64,000 nt of DNA from Pseudomonadota bacterium. Lineage in GTDB: Bacteria; Pseudomonadota; Alphaproteobacteria; Dongiales; Dongiaceae. The first letter of the stretch is position 1, and each line of letters opens with the position of its first letter. The notes under the pieces are model-generated. The model worked only from the letters and a program-made list of their open reading frames with translations, was not told the origin of the DNA and ran no database searches. Both the position numbers and the translations under genes were made by a program. The stretch covers positions 372,001-436,000 of the forward strand of contig JACPDN010000010.1 in NCBI GenBank assembly GCA_016183985.1, in the 5' to 3' direction. Positions 26,235 through 36,934 of the stretch are shown piece after piece.

Positions 26235-27206
26235 ATGGAACATGTCGTCAGGATCGCGGAGCCCGGCGGGATCGACCGGCTGGATTATGCGGGTATTGCC
26301 CTGCCCCCACCCGGTCCTGGCGAAGTCCGCGTGCGACAGGGGGCGATCGGGGTCAATTTCCTCGACACCTATCACCGGAAGGGCCTCTACCCATTGCCGC
26401 TGCCGGCTGTGCTCGGTGCGGAAGCTTCCGGCACAGTCGAACGCGTCGGACCGGAGGTCACCCAATTTCGCGTCGGCGAGCGGGTCGCCTATGCTGGTCC
26501 GCCAATTGGCGCCTATGCCAGCGCCCGCAACCTGCCGGCAGGCCGTGCGGTCGCCATGCCCGTGGGTATCGACGGCGTGCTGGCGGCGGGCGCGCTGCTT
26601 AAGGGCCTTACCGCCCACATGCTGCTCACCCATGTGGTCCACGTGAATGCCGGCCATACGCTGCTGGTGCAGGGAGCGGCCGGCGGCTTGGGCAGCCTGC
26701 TCACGCAATGGGCCAAACGTCTTGGCGCCCGCGTGATCGGCACTGTGGGATCACCCGCGAAGGCCGGTATCGCCCGCATGAACGGCGCCGATGAAGTGAT
26801 CGTCGGACGTAACGCGGATCTCGCCAAGGAAGTGCGACGCCTTACCGACGGACGCGGTGTCGACGTCGCTTATGACGGAATCGGCGGGCCGGGCCTTCTC
26901 CATGTGCTGGATTGCGTGCGCCCGTTCGGCACGGTCGCCAGCATCGGGCAGGCGGCGGGCCCCATCGCGCCCATTGCCGTCGAAGAATTGGGGCCGCGCC
27001 GATCGCTCAATTTCGCCAGACCCAGCGTCATGGCCTATGCCTCGGATGCAAAAATCTATCCGGCCGCCGCCGCTGCAGTCTTTGAGGTGATGGCGGCCGG
27101 CCTGGTGCCGCAGCAGGTGCAGCGCTTCGCCTTGCGCGACGCCGCCAAGGCGCATGCTGCGCTGGAAGGCGGTACCAGTACGGGGAGCATCGTTCTGGTG
27201 CCGTGA
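26235..27206 (+). CDS. Zinc-free quinone oxidoreductase (MDR superfamily)
   Basis: A 323-residue NADPH-dependent enzyme of the QOR type. It has the GroES-like start with GEVRVRQGAIGVNFLDTYHR, the conserved ARNLPAGRAVAMPVGI region, and the nucleotide fold VQGAAGGLGSLLTQWAK. The structural and catalytic zinc ligands of alcohol dehydrogenases are absent. Its probable role is reduction of quinones or other electrophiles. AGGAG lies 7 bases upstream of the ATG at 26235. It is divergent from a LysR gene that probably regulates it. Confidence 0.92.
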   Translation: MEHVVRIAEPGGIDRLDYAGIALPPPGPGEVRVRQGAIGVNFLDTYHRKGLYPLPLPAVLGAEASGTVERVGPEVTQFRVGERVAYAGPPIGAYASARNLPAGRAVAMPVGIDGVLAAGALLKGLTAHMLLTHVVHVNAGHTLLVQGAAGGLGSLLTQWAKRLGARVIGTVGSPAKAGIARMNGADEVIVGRNADLAKEVRRLTDGRGVDVAYDGIGGPGLLHVLDCVRPFGTVASIGQAAGPIAPIAVEELGPRRSLNFARPSVMAYASDAKIYPAAAAAVFEVMAAGLVPQQVQRFALRDAAKAHAALEGGTSTGSIVLVP

Positions 27207-27236
27207 AGGCGGCAGACGCGTGTCGGCGTCAATCGA

Positions 27237-28403
27237 TCAGCTGGCTGACAGCGTCAGCCAGCCCTGGATGCCGACATAGAGGCCGACCAGGGCGATAAGC
27301 AAGCTGCTGACATAGGGGGCGCGACGGACGATATTGCCGAAGCCCTGCCAGTGTTTTGTGGCGTGGTGCACGCTGAGGGCAGCCACTGCACCAACGGCCA
27401 CCAGGGTGACGGCGAGGCCGATGCTGAAGCAGAGGACCAGGGCGGCGCCCAGCGGAATCTCCTTCAGCTGCAAGCAGAGCAGCAGCACCGTGATCGCCGC
27501 CGGACACGGAATGAGGCCGCCGGTCAGGCCGAAAAGAACGATCTGCCCATTGGTGACGTTGCGATCGGCGAAGCGGCGCCGGATGTCGTTGGCATGGGCC
27601 AGCTCATGCGCGTCACGATAGCCGCCGGTCGAGACATCGAGGCCGCGCAGCTCCTCATGCATATGGTCGTGCCCCTGGTCCTGCTCGATGAAGGCCAGGT
27701 CATAGTCATGGCTGTGGTGGCCATGCGACAGCTTGAGGCGCGCCATGAATTCGTGCGGCTCGGCAATTTCCTCAACGGATTCGAGATAGCCGCCGCGATC
27801 GGTAAAACTAAAACCTTCGATGCGACCATCGGGCCGTTCGATCTCAAGCGAAACATCTGCCGCGGACCAGCCATGACCCTTGAGCGCCATGACGCGCCAG
27901 CGCGGCGGCACGCCTGTTTCAAAGATCTCGACACCCAGCAGGCCGTGACCGGTATCGATCATGCGCTGATCGCTGTCGTGATGATGGTGATGCCCATGGT
28001 CGTGACGCCCATGACCATGCTGATGATCGTGATGGTGATCGACCAGCCGCGCGCGCTGATGATCGCGCCAGGTGCGCACGAACATCCAGGCGGAAACGCC
28101 CAGGATAATCAGGGCGGAGACGAGCTGAAGATAAGGTTCCAGCGTTGCCGCATCGATTCCGCGCCACAGATACATGCCACCGAGTGCAATGACCCAGACG
28201 ATAAAGGTGTGCGAGACGGTCGCCATCAAGCCGAGCAGTACCGCCTGGCCGACGGTACCGCGAATGGCGACGATGAAGGCCGCCATCATGGTCTTGCTGT
28301 GGCCCGGCTCCAAGCCATGGAGCGCGCCGAGCAAAATGGCGCTGGGAATGAACAGCCAGGCATGGGCGGCACCCTGGCTCAGTAGTTCAGCAAATGGTGT
28401 CAT
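27237..28403 (-). CDS. rcnA: Nickel/cobalt efflux protein, RcnA type
   Basis: A 388-residue inner-membrane exporter. The signature HGLEPGHSKT at 29-38 and the second metal motif in the C-terminal half (GLIPCPAAITVLLL) identify the RcnA/NicO family. Residues 123-142 form a His-rich loop, and a large soluble insertion (about 145-270) with further HGHHSHD and HDHMHEE clusters separates the two membrane halves, as in long RcnA proteins. It is 10 bases after the repressor gene on the same strand. The ATG at 28403 starts the family-typical first helix; upstream in-frame codons lie inside the repressor gene. Confidence 0.92.
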   Translation of the reverse strand: MTPFAELLSQGAAHAWLFIPSAILLGALHGLEPGHSKTMMAAFIVAIRGTVGQAVLLGLMATVSHTFIVWVIALGGMYLWRGIDAATLEPYLQLVSALIILGVSAWMFVRTWRDHQRARLVDHHHDHQHGHGRHDHGHHHHHDSDQRMIDTGHGLLGVEIFETGVPPRWRVMALKGHGWSAADVSLEIERPDGRIEGFSFTDRGGYLESVEEIAEPHEFMARLKLSHGHHSHDYDLAFIEQDQGHDHMHEELRGLDVSTGGYRDAHELAHANDIRRRFADRNVTNGQIVLFGLTGGLIPCPAAITVLLLCLQLKEIPLGAALVLCFSIGLAVTLVAVGAVAALSVHHATKHWQGFGNIVRRAPYVSSLLIALVGLYVGIQGWLTLSAS

Positions 28404-28413
28404 GATGTATGGC

Positions 28414-28692
28414 TTACAGATATTTCGATATTTCCTTGAACTCCTTGATCGGTGCCCGGGCGTCCCCACCCTTGGCACCGGTCGCGTGTTCCAGGCAATG
28501 ATCGATGTGATCCTGAATGAGCGCGCGCTTGGCTTGCGCGATCGCCTTTTCGACGGCGTGGAGCTGCTGGGCAACGTCGACGCAAGAGCGACCGCCCTCG
28601 ATCATCTCCACCACGCGGCGCAGATGCCCGTCGGCCCGCTTCAACCGCTTGACGATTTCCGGGTGGCTTTCGTGGATGTGCGGTTTGGCCAT
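28414..28692 (-). CDS. rcnR: Metal-responsive repressor, CsoR/RcnR family
   Basis: A 92-residue all-helical DNA-binding repressor of the DUF156 family. It has the conserved RLKRADGHLRRVVEMIEGG, a cysteine in the SCVDVAQQL segment (Cys37), and DHIDHC containing His62 and Cys66. With His5 this gives a His/Cys/His/Cys set spaced 32, 25 and 4 residues apart, as in the nickel sensor InrS. E. coli RcnR has His at the last place instead of Cys. It probably represses the rcnR-rcnA operon and releases DNA when metal rises. A palindromic operator lies 23-41 bases upstream of the start. Confidence 0.9.
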   Translation of the reverse strand: MAKPHIHESHPEIVKRLKRADGHLRRVVEMIEGGRSCVDVAQQLHAVEKAIAQAKRALIQDHIDHCLEHATGAKGGDARAPIKEFKEISKYL

Positions 28693-28714
28693 GGCTGCCC
28701 GAGTTGGTCTATCC

Positions 28715-28733
28715 TATCCCCTAGGTAGGGATA
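28715..28733. promoter_or_regulatory. Probable repressor operator upstream of rcnR-rcnA
   Basis: A 19-base inverted repeat, TATCCC-CTAGGTA-GGGATA. AT ends flank G/C tracts, the arrangement expected for CsoR/RcnR-family operators. It is 23-41 bases upstream of the repressor start codon, where binding would cover the promoter. Confidence 0.72.
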
Positions 28734-28949
28734 TGAGCATTTGCGATGCGCATTGTCCAGATGGGGGCTGCCGTCGACGAGACGCTCGTCATCAATGAGA
28801 CAGCTTGCTTACACTTTGCTGACAGATGCTTCTGAAAGCGATCCTATGTCAGGTCGCTGTCATCTTGGCGGCGGATAGTCGGCCTTTCTTTCGATCAAGA
28901 CCGTGCTGCCGAGCGTGCCGTGCGGGCTTCCATAAGGTGGCCGCCGGCA

Positions 28950-30776
28950 ATGCCGCGATTCGTTTCCAGACAGTATGGGCTGTTGCTGTTCTCGTGCGCG
29001 ACGGCGTTTCTGGCGTTTCTTCTGCTGCTGTCGCCGCTGCGATCGAACGATTTCGTCATCGACCCCCTGAACGCGCTGGTCGCCGCCGTCATGGCGCTTA
29101 CCATCTACCGGCGGCTGCAATTGGGTACGCCGAGTTTCGTGCTGCGCGCCACATGGATGACATGGCTGGCCGTGCTGATCGTGACCCTGGCGCTGGAATG
29201 GCTGCCGATCCATCGCGAGATTCTGCTCAATATCTTGAGCCTGAAGGAATCGGCCGAGGTCTTCCTGTGGCTGTTGGCGCCGATCGGCCTCTTCGTCGTT
29301 TCACGGTTCGAGCGCGTGCCGGCGCTGGTCAAACATCTGCTGATCTGCGGCTTTGTCGCACAGACCTTTGTGGTGGGGCTGGGGTTCATCGAGGACACGC
29401 CGAGCATCGGTCTGTCACCGGACGAGGCGGAGACGATCTCCGATTTCTGTCAGTTCATATTCCTGCAATTCTACCTCATCTCCTTTGGCCTGCTGCTGCT
29501 TTACGCCGGCTGGTCGCCCATCGCCCGGCATGCCGAATCGGACGTCCATAGCGGACCGCTCGGCAACCGGGCGCGGCACATCTTCGATGCCTACCATCTT
29601 TTTGCCAAAGGCCGTTTCCCCAAGCAGCGCGTGGCGCATTGGCCGGGCGTCCTGCCCATCATCGATTTCGGGCGCATCATCGTCTGGACCTGCGAACTGG
29701 GATCTGAGGTCGCAACGCGTTTCCGCACGCCGATCCTGCGCCAGATCATCGATATCCTGCTGCTGATGATGCATTGCGGGTTGGATGCCCAGGCCTATTA
29801 CATGCTGGAGCTTTATCGGCGCGACCGGCAGCGCAAGGCCGGCCAATATCTGACGCGTTACGAAACCAAGAACGGGCTCTTCACGGCACTCAATCATTTG
29901 GTGCCAAAACGAGGGCATCGCAGCGATCTTTCCAACAAATATCATTTCGACCGTGTAGCGACGGCGGCCGGCTTGCCGGTACCGATGCTCATCGCGATCG
30001 CCCAGGAAGGGCGCATCAAATGGCTGAACCGTGAGCACCTGGCCAGCGTTCCCGGCCTCTTCTTCAAGCCCGCGATCTCAAAGGGTGCCAAGGGTGTCGA
30101 GATCTATCGCATCCTGCGAGACCGCGTCGCGATCACCGGACAGCTTTACGTCGCGGAAGATGGTGTGCTGCTGGATGAGAGCGATCTGGTGGCGCGACTG
30201 GATGAAAGGTCGATGCAGGAAGCGATGCTGGTGCAGGAGAGGCTGGAGAACGCCGCCTCGGTCGCCGGCTTTGCACAAGCCTCGCTGGTGGTCGTCCGCG
30301 TGATTACCTGCCTTGATGCGACCGGACAGCCACAGGCCACGCATGGCATGCTGCGCGTATTATCGAAGCTGGAGCCCAGTTGGCCGAGCCAGGCCGAATA
30401 TGGCGCACCGGTCGACATGATGACCGGCGAGCTCGGGATGCTTGCCAGTGACAAGCGCGAAGACGCGCTCGACTTCTTCGATCATCATCCTGTGACGGGC
30501 GCTCGGATTAACGGGGTGATGCTGCCCGAATGGCCGGAGGTAAAGGCGCTGGCCATACGCGCCCACACCGTCTTCAGTGACCGCTTCATCATTGGCTGGG
30601 ATATCGCCGTGACGCCCGAAGGCCCGGTACTGATCGAAGGCAACGCTTATCCGGATTTCGCCTTCCTGCAACGCGTGCACCGGCAACCCGCCGGCGAAAG
30701 CCCGATCGGCCCGTTACTGCAGAGCGGGCTGGATCGGTTGGTTGAGGTCAGGGTGAGGGGGCACGACGCGTTTTAA
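28950..30776 (+). CDS. Membrane protein with sugar-transfer-associated ATP-grasp domain
   Basis: A 608-residue protein in two parts. Residues about 1-190 contain roughly six membrane helices of no recognised family. After a linker (190-300), residues about 310-600 carry an ATP-grasp fold like the sugar-transfer-associated ATP-grasp family. Markers are NKYHFDRVATAAGLPVP, LFFKPAISKGAKGVEIYRI (nucleotide-binding Lys), IGWDIAVTPEGPVLIEGNAY and NAYPDF, with the metal-binding Glu-x-Asn. Relatives are found in polysaccharide and glycan gene clusters. Which acid and amine it joins is unknown. AAGGTGG lies 10 bases before the ATG at 28950. It is divergent from rcnR. Confidence 0.72.
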   Translation: MPRFVSRQYGLLLFSCATAFLAFLLLLSPLRSNDFVIDPLNALVAAVMALTIYRRLQLGTPSFVLRATWMTWLAVLIVTLALEWLPIHREILLNILSLKESAEVFLWLLAPIGLFVVSRFERVPALVKHLLICGFVAQTFVVGLGFIEDTPSIGLSPDEAETISDFCQFIFLQFYLISFGLLLLYAGWSPIARHAESDVHSGPLGNRARHIFDAYHLFAKGRFPKQRVAHWPGVLPIIDFGRIIVWTCELGSEVATRFRTPILRQIIDILLLMMHCGLDAQAYYMLELYRRDRQRKAGQYLTRYETKNGLFTALNHLVPKRGHRSDLSNKYHFDRVATAAGLPVPMLIAIAQEGRIKWLNREHLASVPGLFFKPAISKGAKGVEIYRILRDRVAITGQLYVAEDGVLLDESDLVARLDERSMQEAMLVQERLENAASVAGFAQASLVVVRVITCLDATGQPQATHGMLRVLSKLEPSWPSQAEYGAPVDMMTGELGMLASDKREDALDFFDHHPVTGARINGVMLPEWPEVKALAIRAHTVFSDRFIIGWDIAVTPEGPVLIEGNAYPDFAFLQRVHRQPAGESPIGPLLQSGLDRLVEVRVRGHDAF

Positions 30777-30794
30777 TGGGGAGGGACGAGCCCC

Positions 30795-31937
30795 TCAATC
30801 CTTCGCGCTGTCGAAGAATTCCTTCACGCGGGCGAAGAAGCCTTCGCTTTGCGGCGAGTGGCTGCCGTGCTTCTGGCCTTCGGCTTCGAATTGGTTCAGG
30901 AGCTCTTTCTGCTTCTTGCTCAAATTCACCGGCGTCTCGACGCTGAGCTCGACATACATGTCGCCGCGCGACTGGCTCCTCAGCACCGACATGCCTTTGC
31001 CTTTAAGGCGGAATTGCTGACCGGTCTGGGCGCCATGGGGCACGGTTACCTTGGCACGGCCGCCATCGACGGTGGGAATTTCGATATGGCCGCCGAGAGC
31101 CGCCGTGGTCATGGCGATCGGCACGCGGCAGTGGATGTTGGCACCATCGCGCTCGAACAGGCGATGCGGCTTCAGGCTGAGGAAAATGTAGAGATCGCCT
31201 GAGGGTGCCCCCATCATGCCGGCCTCGCCTTCACCGGCCAAGCGGATGCGGGTGCCTTCTTCGACGCCCGCAGGCACATTCACCTGCAGCGTCTTTTCCT
31301 TGGCCGTGCGGCCGGAGCCGTGGCAGGTCTTGCAGGCCTTCTCGATCACCTTGCCGGCGCCACCGCAATGCTGGCAGCTGCGCTCGATGGTGAAGAATCC
31401 CTGGGTCGCGCGCACCTTGCCATGACCGTGACAGGCGGGACAGGTGATGGGCTGTGCCCCCTTCTCGCCGCCCGTGCCATGGCAATCGTCGCATTGGATG
31501 GAGCTCGGCACGCGGATGGTGCTCTGCTTGCCGTGGAAGGCTTCCTCGAGCGTGATTTCCATGTTGAAGCGGAGATCCGAGCCGCGGCCGCGACCCTGGC
31601 CGCCTTGCCCACGCCGGCCCATGAAGTCGCCGAACATCTCGTCGAAGATATCGGCAAAGCCGCCGGCATCGAACCCGCCGCCACCACCGCGGAAACCACC
31701 GCCGCCATGGCCGTTCTCGAAAGCGGCATGGCCGAAGCGGTCGTAAGCTGCGCGCTTCTGCTCGTCTTTGAGGACGTCGTAGGCCTCGTTCAATTCCTTG
31801 AACTTGGCTTCCGCCTCGGCATTGCCGGGATTGCGGTCGGGATGATGTTCCATCGCCTTCTTACGAAAGGCTTTCTTGAGGGAATCGGCATCCGCGCCCT
31901 TTTCGACCCCCAGCGTTTCGTAATAATCGCGCTTCAT
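30795..31937 (-). CDS. dnaJ: Chaperone DnaJ (Hsp40)
   Basis: Co-chaperone that delivers substrates to DnaK and stimulates its ATPase. The 380-residue protein has the J domain with HPD at 32-34, a Gly/Phe-rich region (about 75-125), four CxxCxGxG zinc motifs ([32 protein letters not shown]), and the C-terminal substrate domain. It follows dnaK on the same strand after 102 bases that contain a perfect 10-base-arm hairpin, so its expression may be set below that of dnaK. Confidence 0.97.
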   Translation of the reverse strand: MKRDYYETLGVEKGADADSLKKAFRKKAMEHHPDRNPGNAEAEAKFKELNEAYDVLKDEQKRAAYDRFGHAAFENGHGGGGFRGGGGGFDAGGFADIFDEMFGDFMGRRGQGGQGRGRGSDLRFNMEITLEEAFHGKQSTIRVPSSIQCDDCHGTGGEKGAQPITCPACHGHGKVRATQGFFTIERSCQHCGGAGKVIEKACKTCHGSGRTAKEKTLQVNVPAGVEEGTRIRLAGEGEAGMMGAPSGDLYIFLSLKPHRLFERDGANIHCRVPIAMTTAALGGHIEIPTVDGGRAKVTVPHGAQTGQQFRLKGKGMSVLRSQSRGDMYVELSVETPVNLSKKQKELLNQFEAEGQKHGSHSPQSEGFFARVKEFFDSAKD

Positions 31938-31975
31938 GGTGCAATCGTCTGCAGTGAGTTGGTTTTAGATAAAGC

Positions 31976-32010
31976 GAGAGGTCGGAACCTGTTACTGGGA
32001 CCGACCTCTC
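31976..32010 (-). terminator. Intercistronic hairpin between dnaK and dnaJ
   Basis: Perfect arms GAGAGGTCGG (31976-31985) and CCGACCTCTC (32001-32010) around a 15-base loop. In the transcribed direction the hairpin is followed by GCTTTATCT, too poor in U for a strong intrinsic terminator. It may be a partial terminator or an RNA processing/stability element that lowers dnaJ relative to dnaK. Confidence 0.5.
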
Positions 32011-32039
32011 ATTGCGTTGCGCCTCGCGTCAAAAAGGGC

Positions 32040-33974
<1,935 letters not shown>

Positions 33975-34145
33975 GGGCGTTCATCCTTTCTTGCGGCAAA
34001 TCCCGCTCTTCGGGCCTTCTCAAGTGAAGCACCCTTTTCGGGGATCCCCGACTTTTGCGACGACTGAGTGATCAGCCATGCCAACGGACCAGGATCGCTT
34101 TTAGGCTTTCGGCGATCGGACCTTAGGCATTGGTTTCGAGGGGAT

Positions 34146-34173
34146 ATATAGGCGGTTCGCTGAGTGACGCAAG
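34146..34173 (-). promoter_or_regulatory. Heat-shock (RpoH/sigma-32) promoter of dnaK
   Basis: Read on the minus strand: CTTG at 34173-34170, a 17-base spacer, then CCTATAT at 34152-34146. This matches the alphaproteobacterial RpoH pattern CTTG-N17-CYTATNT. It lies about 170 bases before the dnaK start. The leader between promoter and gene is long and has no recognised ROSE-type element. The rest of the 33975-34317 gap (343 bases) holds no gene I can support. Confidence 0.78.
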
Positions 34174-34317
34174 ATCGTCTTCACAGGAATCTTAACGATT
34201 ATGGCAGCATGTCGCGGGGCTATTGGCCGGGCTTGCCCCTTTCTTGAGCCAAATAGTCGGATAAGGGGCGAAAAGGGGTACTCTGACAGGCTATCGCGAA
34301 TCAGCTAGCATGTGGTC

Positions 34318-34581
34318 ATGGGAAACTCGGAAAAGACTGTGGAATCAGGGGCAAGCCAACCGGCGCCGACGGGCCATGAGCGCGGCGACAGGCCGCGCAG
34401 ACGGGGCAACAGCACCGCCGTTATGGTCCTTTTGGGAATGGATGTGCTGATGGGTGCCGGAATCGGCGTCGCCGGCCATGTCGGACTCGAAAGCGATGCC
34501 ATTACCCTGGCCGGCGCAGCCCTGGCCACGATCGGCCTCATCCTGATGCTGGCCTACCAGCTGGTCGGGCGGGAAAAGTAG
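34318..34581 (+). CDS. Small membrane protein of unknown function
   Basis: An 87-residue protein with a polar, Arg-rich N-terminus (residues 1-32) and two membrane helices (about 35-55 and 63-83) separated by a short loop. No family is recognised. The ATG at 34318 is preferred to a GTG six bases earlier. It is divergent from dnaK across the promoter region and converges with the ELM1-like gene, with 9 bases between the stops. Confidence 0.6.
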   Translation: MGNSEKTVESGASQPAPTGHERGDRPRRRGNSTAVMVLLGMDVLMGAGIGVAGHVGLESDAITLAGAALATIGLILMLAYQLVGREK

Positions 34582-34590
34582 AAAGCCCCC

Positions 34591-35910
34591 TCACCCCAGC
34601 GCTTCGCCGAATTGGGGCAGGCCCAAGGCGGCATGGATGTCGGCGCGCGGACTGAGCGACCTGGCGGCAAGGCCGCCACCCAGCGCCAGGCGCGATTTCA
34701 AGACAGACGCCCGGCGTTCGGCCAGCAATGCCATGACCCGGGCCGAGACCATGTCGAGCTCGCCCACCACCAATTCGGCGAGATCCGTGCGCGGCGGCAC
34801 CGGATCGCTCATCAGCACAACATGCCGCTCGCGCAGGAACTGCGCCATGATGATGGGCACGTAGCGCGTCGGCAGGGCCCGACCCGCCCGAACTTCGCTT
34901 TCGAACCAGCGATCGAGGAAATCGGCCGGCTTGCCACGCATCAGGCGTTGGTTGCGCCGACGGCCAACCCAATTGGCCGGCGGCCAGGCCGGGTGCCAGA
35001 GCGGGCGTGGCCGTGCGACGGGCAAATCGAAGACCCGCACCTCGCGCCCGGTCAGCGCTGCGTCCGCCACCATCGACACGCTGTCATTGGTGACGATGAA
35101 ACTGTCACAGCGCGCCAAGAGCGCCGGATAGGGATTGCGCGCACCCAATCCCGGCTGGAACGGGAACAGCTGGTGCGGCGGCTGCAGGGCCGATTTGAGG
35201 TGCTCGACCACTTCCGGCGGCGTCCGCGGCGAGGTGGCGACCAGCAGGCGGGCGCCTTTGCTGTCGGCAAAGGCCAGCACCTCGCGCGTCAGCTTCTCGC
35301 CATCCCTGGCGCTGAACTTGATCGGGTTCGACGCGCCGCCGACCAGCACGCCGATCGCAGGCTGCGCCACACCGTCGAAGAGTGGCGCAAAGGCCTTGGC
35401 GGCGTCGGCGAGCGTATCCGTCCGGCGCGCCGTCATGGGCAGGCTGAGATGCAGCACATTGGCGGCACCGGGCAGGCCGTATTGCGCCGTCGTCACCAGG
35501 AGATCGACGGTGGTGAAGGGATCCTGGAAACGGCCGACCTGCACATGGATACAGAAGGGCGCGTTCTGGGTCTTGATCCAGCGGGCGACAGGTGCTGCGC
35601 GCCGGCCGACGGCAATGACGATGTCGGGCCAGGGATCGCTCGGCGTCGCTTGGACGGAATCGCTTTCCGCGGCCTTCAGGTGGCGCAGGCCCTCGGCCGG
35701 ATCGCTGCCCGGAACGGGGCCGCGCTCGAATTTCAATTGCTTCACCACCGTGCGCCAGCCAAAGCGCGCTTCAAGGGCGGCACCCAGCGCCAGCACCTGC
35801 ATGTTGTCGCCAAGCCGTGCGCCTTGCAGCAACCAGACAACGGCACCCTCCCGCGGCGTGGCGCTGCCGAGAGCGGGCAACAGGGTTGCTGGCGAAAAGG
35901 TCTTGGACAT
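34591..35910 (-). CDS. ELM1/GtrOC1-like putative nucleoside-diphosphate-sugar transferase
   Basis: A 439-residue protein of the family called mitochondrial fission ELM1-like in bacteria, with a GT-B type layout. Visible are the early GDNMQVLALGAALEARFGW, the central VLVGGASNPIKFSARDGEKL (which resembles the donor-side Rossmann start), LLVATSPRTPPEVVEHL, and FIVTNDSVSMVADAALTGREV, the conserved sugar-nucleotide-side motif. Bacterial homologues are thought to act in envelope glycan or lipid-linked sugar metabolism; this is inferred. No membrane helix is seen. The ATG at 35910 is used; a GTG nine bases earlier is possible. Confidence 0.78.
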   Translation of the reverse strand: MSKTFSPATLLPALGSATPREGAVVWLLQGARLGDNMQVLALGAALEARFGWRTVVKQLKFERGPVPGSDPAEGLRHLKAAESDSVQATPSDPWPDIVIAVGRRAAPVARWIKTQNAPFCIHVQVGRFQDPFTTVDLLVTTAQYGLPGAANVLHLSLPMTARRTDTLADAAKAFAPLFDGVAQPAIGVLVGGASNPIKFSARDGEKLTREVLAFADSKGARLLVATSPRTPPEVVEHLKSALQPPHQLFPFQPGLGARNPYPALLARCDSFIVTNDSVSMVADAALTGREVRVFDLPVARPRPLWHPAWPPANWVGRRRNQRLMRGKPADFLDRWFESEVRAGRALPTRYVPIIMAQFLRERHVVLMSDPVPPRTDLAELVVGELDMVSARVMALLAERRASVLKSRLALGGGLAARSLSPRADIHAALGLPQFGEALG

Positions 35911-36053
35911 CGGGCGCACTCGGGAATCAGGCGTTGGTAACTGATAACCGGAAGTTAACGGAGGGTCGATGACAAGTTGCTGACGGCCCAGTGTCGCGTT
36001 TGTGAACGGAGATTTTGAGAAAGCGGCGCCGCCAAACGACCGTTTTCCAGAAA

Positions 36054-36836
36054 CTACTCTGCCTTCAGATCCAGTTTTTCGAGCTGCAATTGTGCGGCTG
36101 CCGCGACGTCGGTTTTGGGGGCCACGGTGAGGACGCGCATGAAATCCTTGCGCGCCTCCTCCTTTTCACCGTTCAGGGCACGGAGGCGGCCGCGTTCGAG
36201 CAGGGCTTGCGGGAAGTCCGGCGCAATGGTCAGGGCCTGGTCGAGATTGTCGCCGGCAATGTCGAGCTGGCTGAGCGAAATATAGGCCGAGGCGCGATAG
36301 GCGTAGATGTCCGGGCGCTTGGGCGCCAGATCGGCGGCGGTATTGAGATCGTCGAGCGCTTCGAAATACATGCCGCTCTCGCCATAGAGGCGGGCACGAT
36401 CGATCAGCAATTCGACATTCTTAGGGCTCAAGGTGAGGCCCTGATTGAGGTCGTGCAAGGCGCGCTCGATCTTGCCGCCCAGCATCCAGGCATAGGCCGC
36501 CTGGCCAAAAACCTCGGAGGCGATCGGCGCCTTCACCTGGGGCATGGTCTCGGCGATGCGTTCCAGCAGCACGCCAGCATCTTCATATTGCTTGAGGCCG
36601 ATCATGGCCAAGGCCTGGCAATGTTCGGCCGCATCGCCACCACCCTGCTTTTCCCATTGCACGGCGCTTTCCAGCGCCTGGGTCGGGTTCTGGTCGACCA
36701 GGGCCATGCAGGCGGCATATTGCTGCTCGTTCTCGGCCGAGGTGAGCTTTTCTTGCGCATAGGCCGGCGTCGCCAGCCGGCCTGCCGCCAGTACCGCTGC
36801 CAAAATCACCCCGGTAAAAAGCACTTTTGGCCGCAT
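36054..36836 (-). CDS. Exported tetratricopeptide-repeat protein
   Basis: A 260-residue protein with a signal peptide (residues 1-27, ending AYA-QEK) and about five TPR-like helical pairs from residue 36 to the end. Clear 34-residue units include AYAWMLGGKIERALHDLNQG, LYGESGMYFEALDDLNTAAD and AYISLSQLDIAGDNLDQALT. It is probably a periplasmic scaffold; no partner can be inferred. It is divergent from the epimerase gene with 98 bases between. Confidence 0.82.
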   Translation of the reverse strand: MRPKVLFTGVILAAVLAAGRLATPAYAQEKLTSAENEQQYAACMALVDQNPTQALESAVQWEKQGGGDAAEHCQALAMIGLKQYEDAGVLLERIAETMPQVKAPIASEVFGQAAYAWMLGGKIERALHDLNQGLTLSPKNVELLIDRARLYGESGMYFEALDDLNTAADLAPKRPDIYAYRASAYISLSQLDIAGDNLDQALTIAPDFPQALLERGRLRALNGEKEEARKDFMRVLTVAPKTDVAAAAQLQLEKLDLKAE

Positions 36837-36934
36837 GGTTGATGTTTCCGCCGCCGGTTGTTAGGACCGGATTGATGGAATCCCGGGCGACAATTTGCAA
36901 GCTCGAACCGGAGCCCAATCAAGGACAAGTGAAA

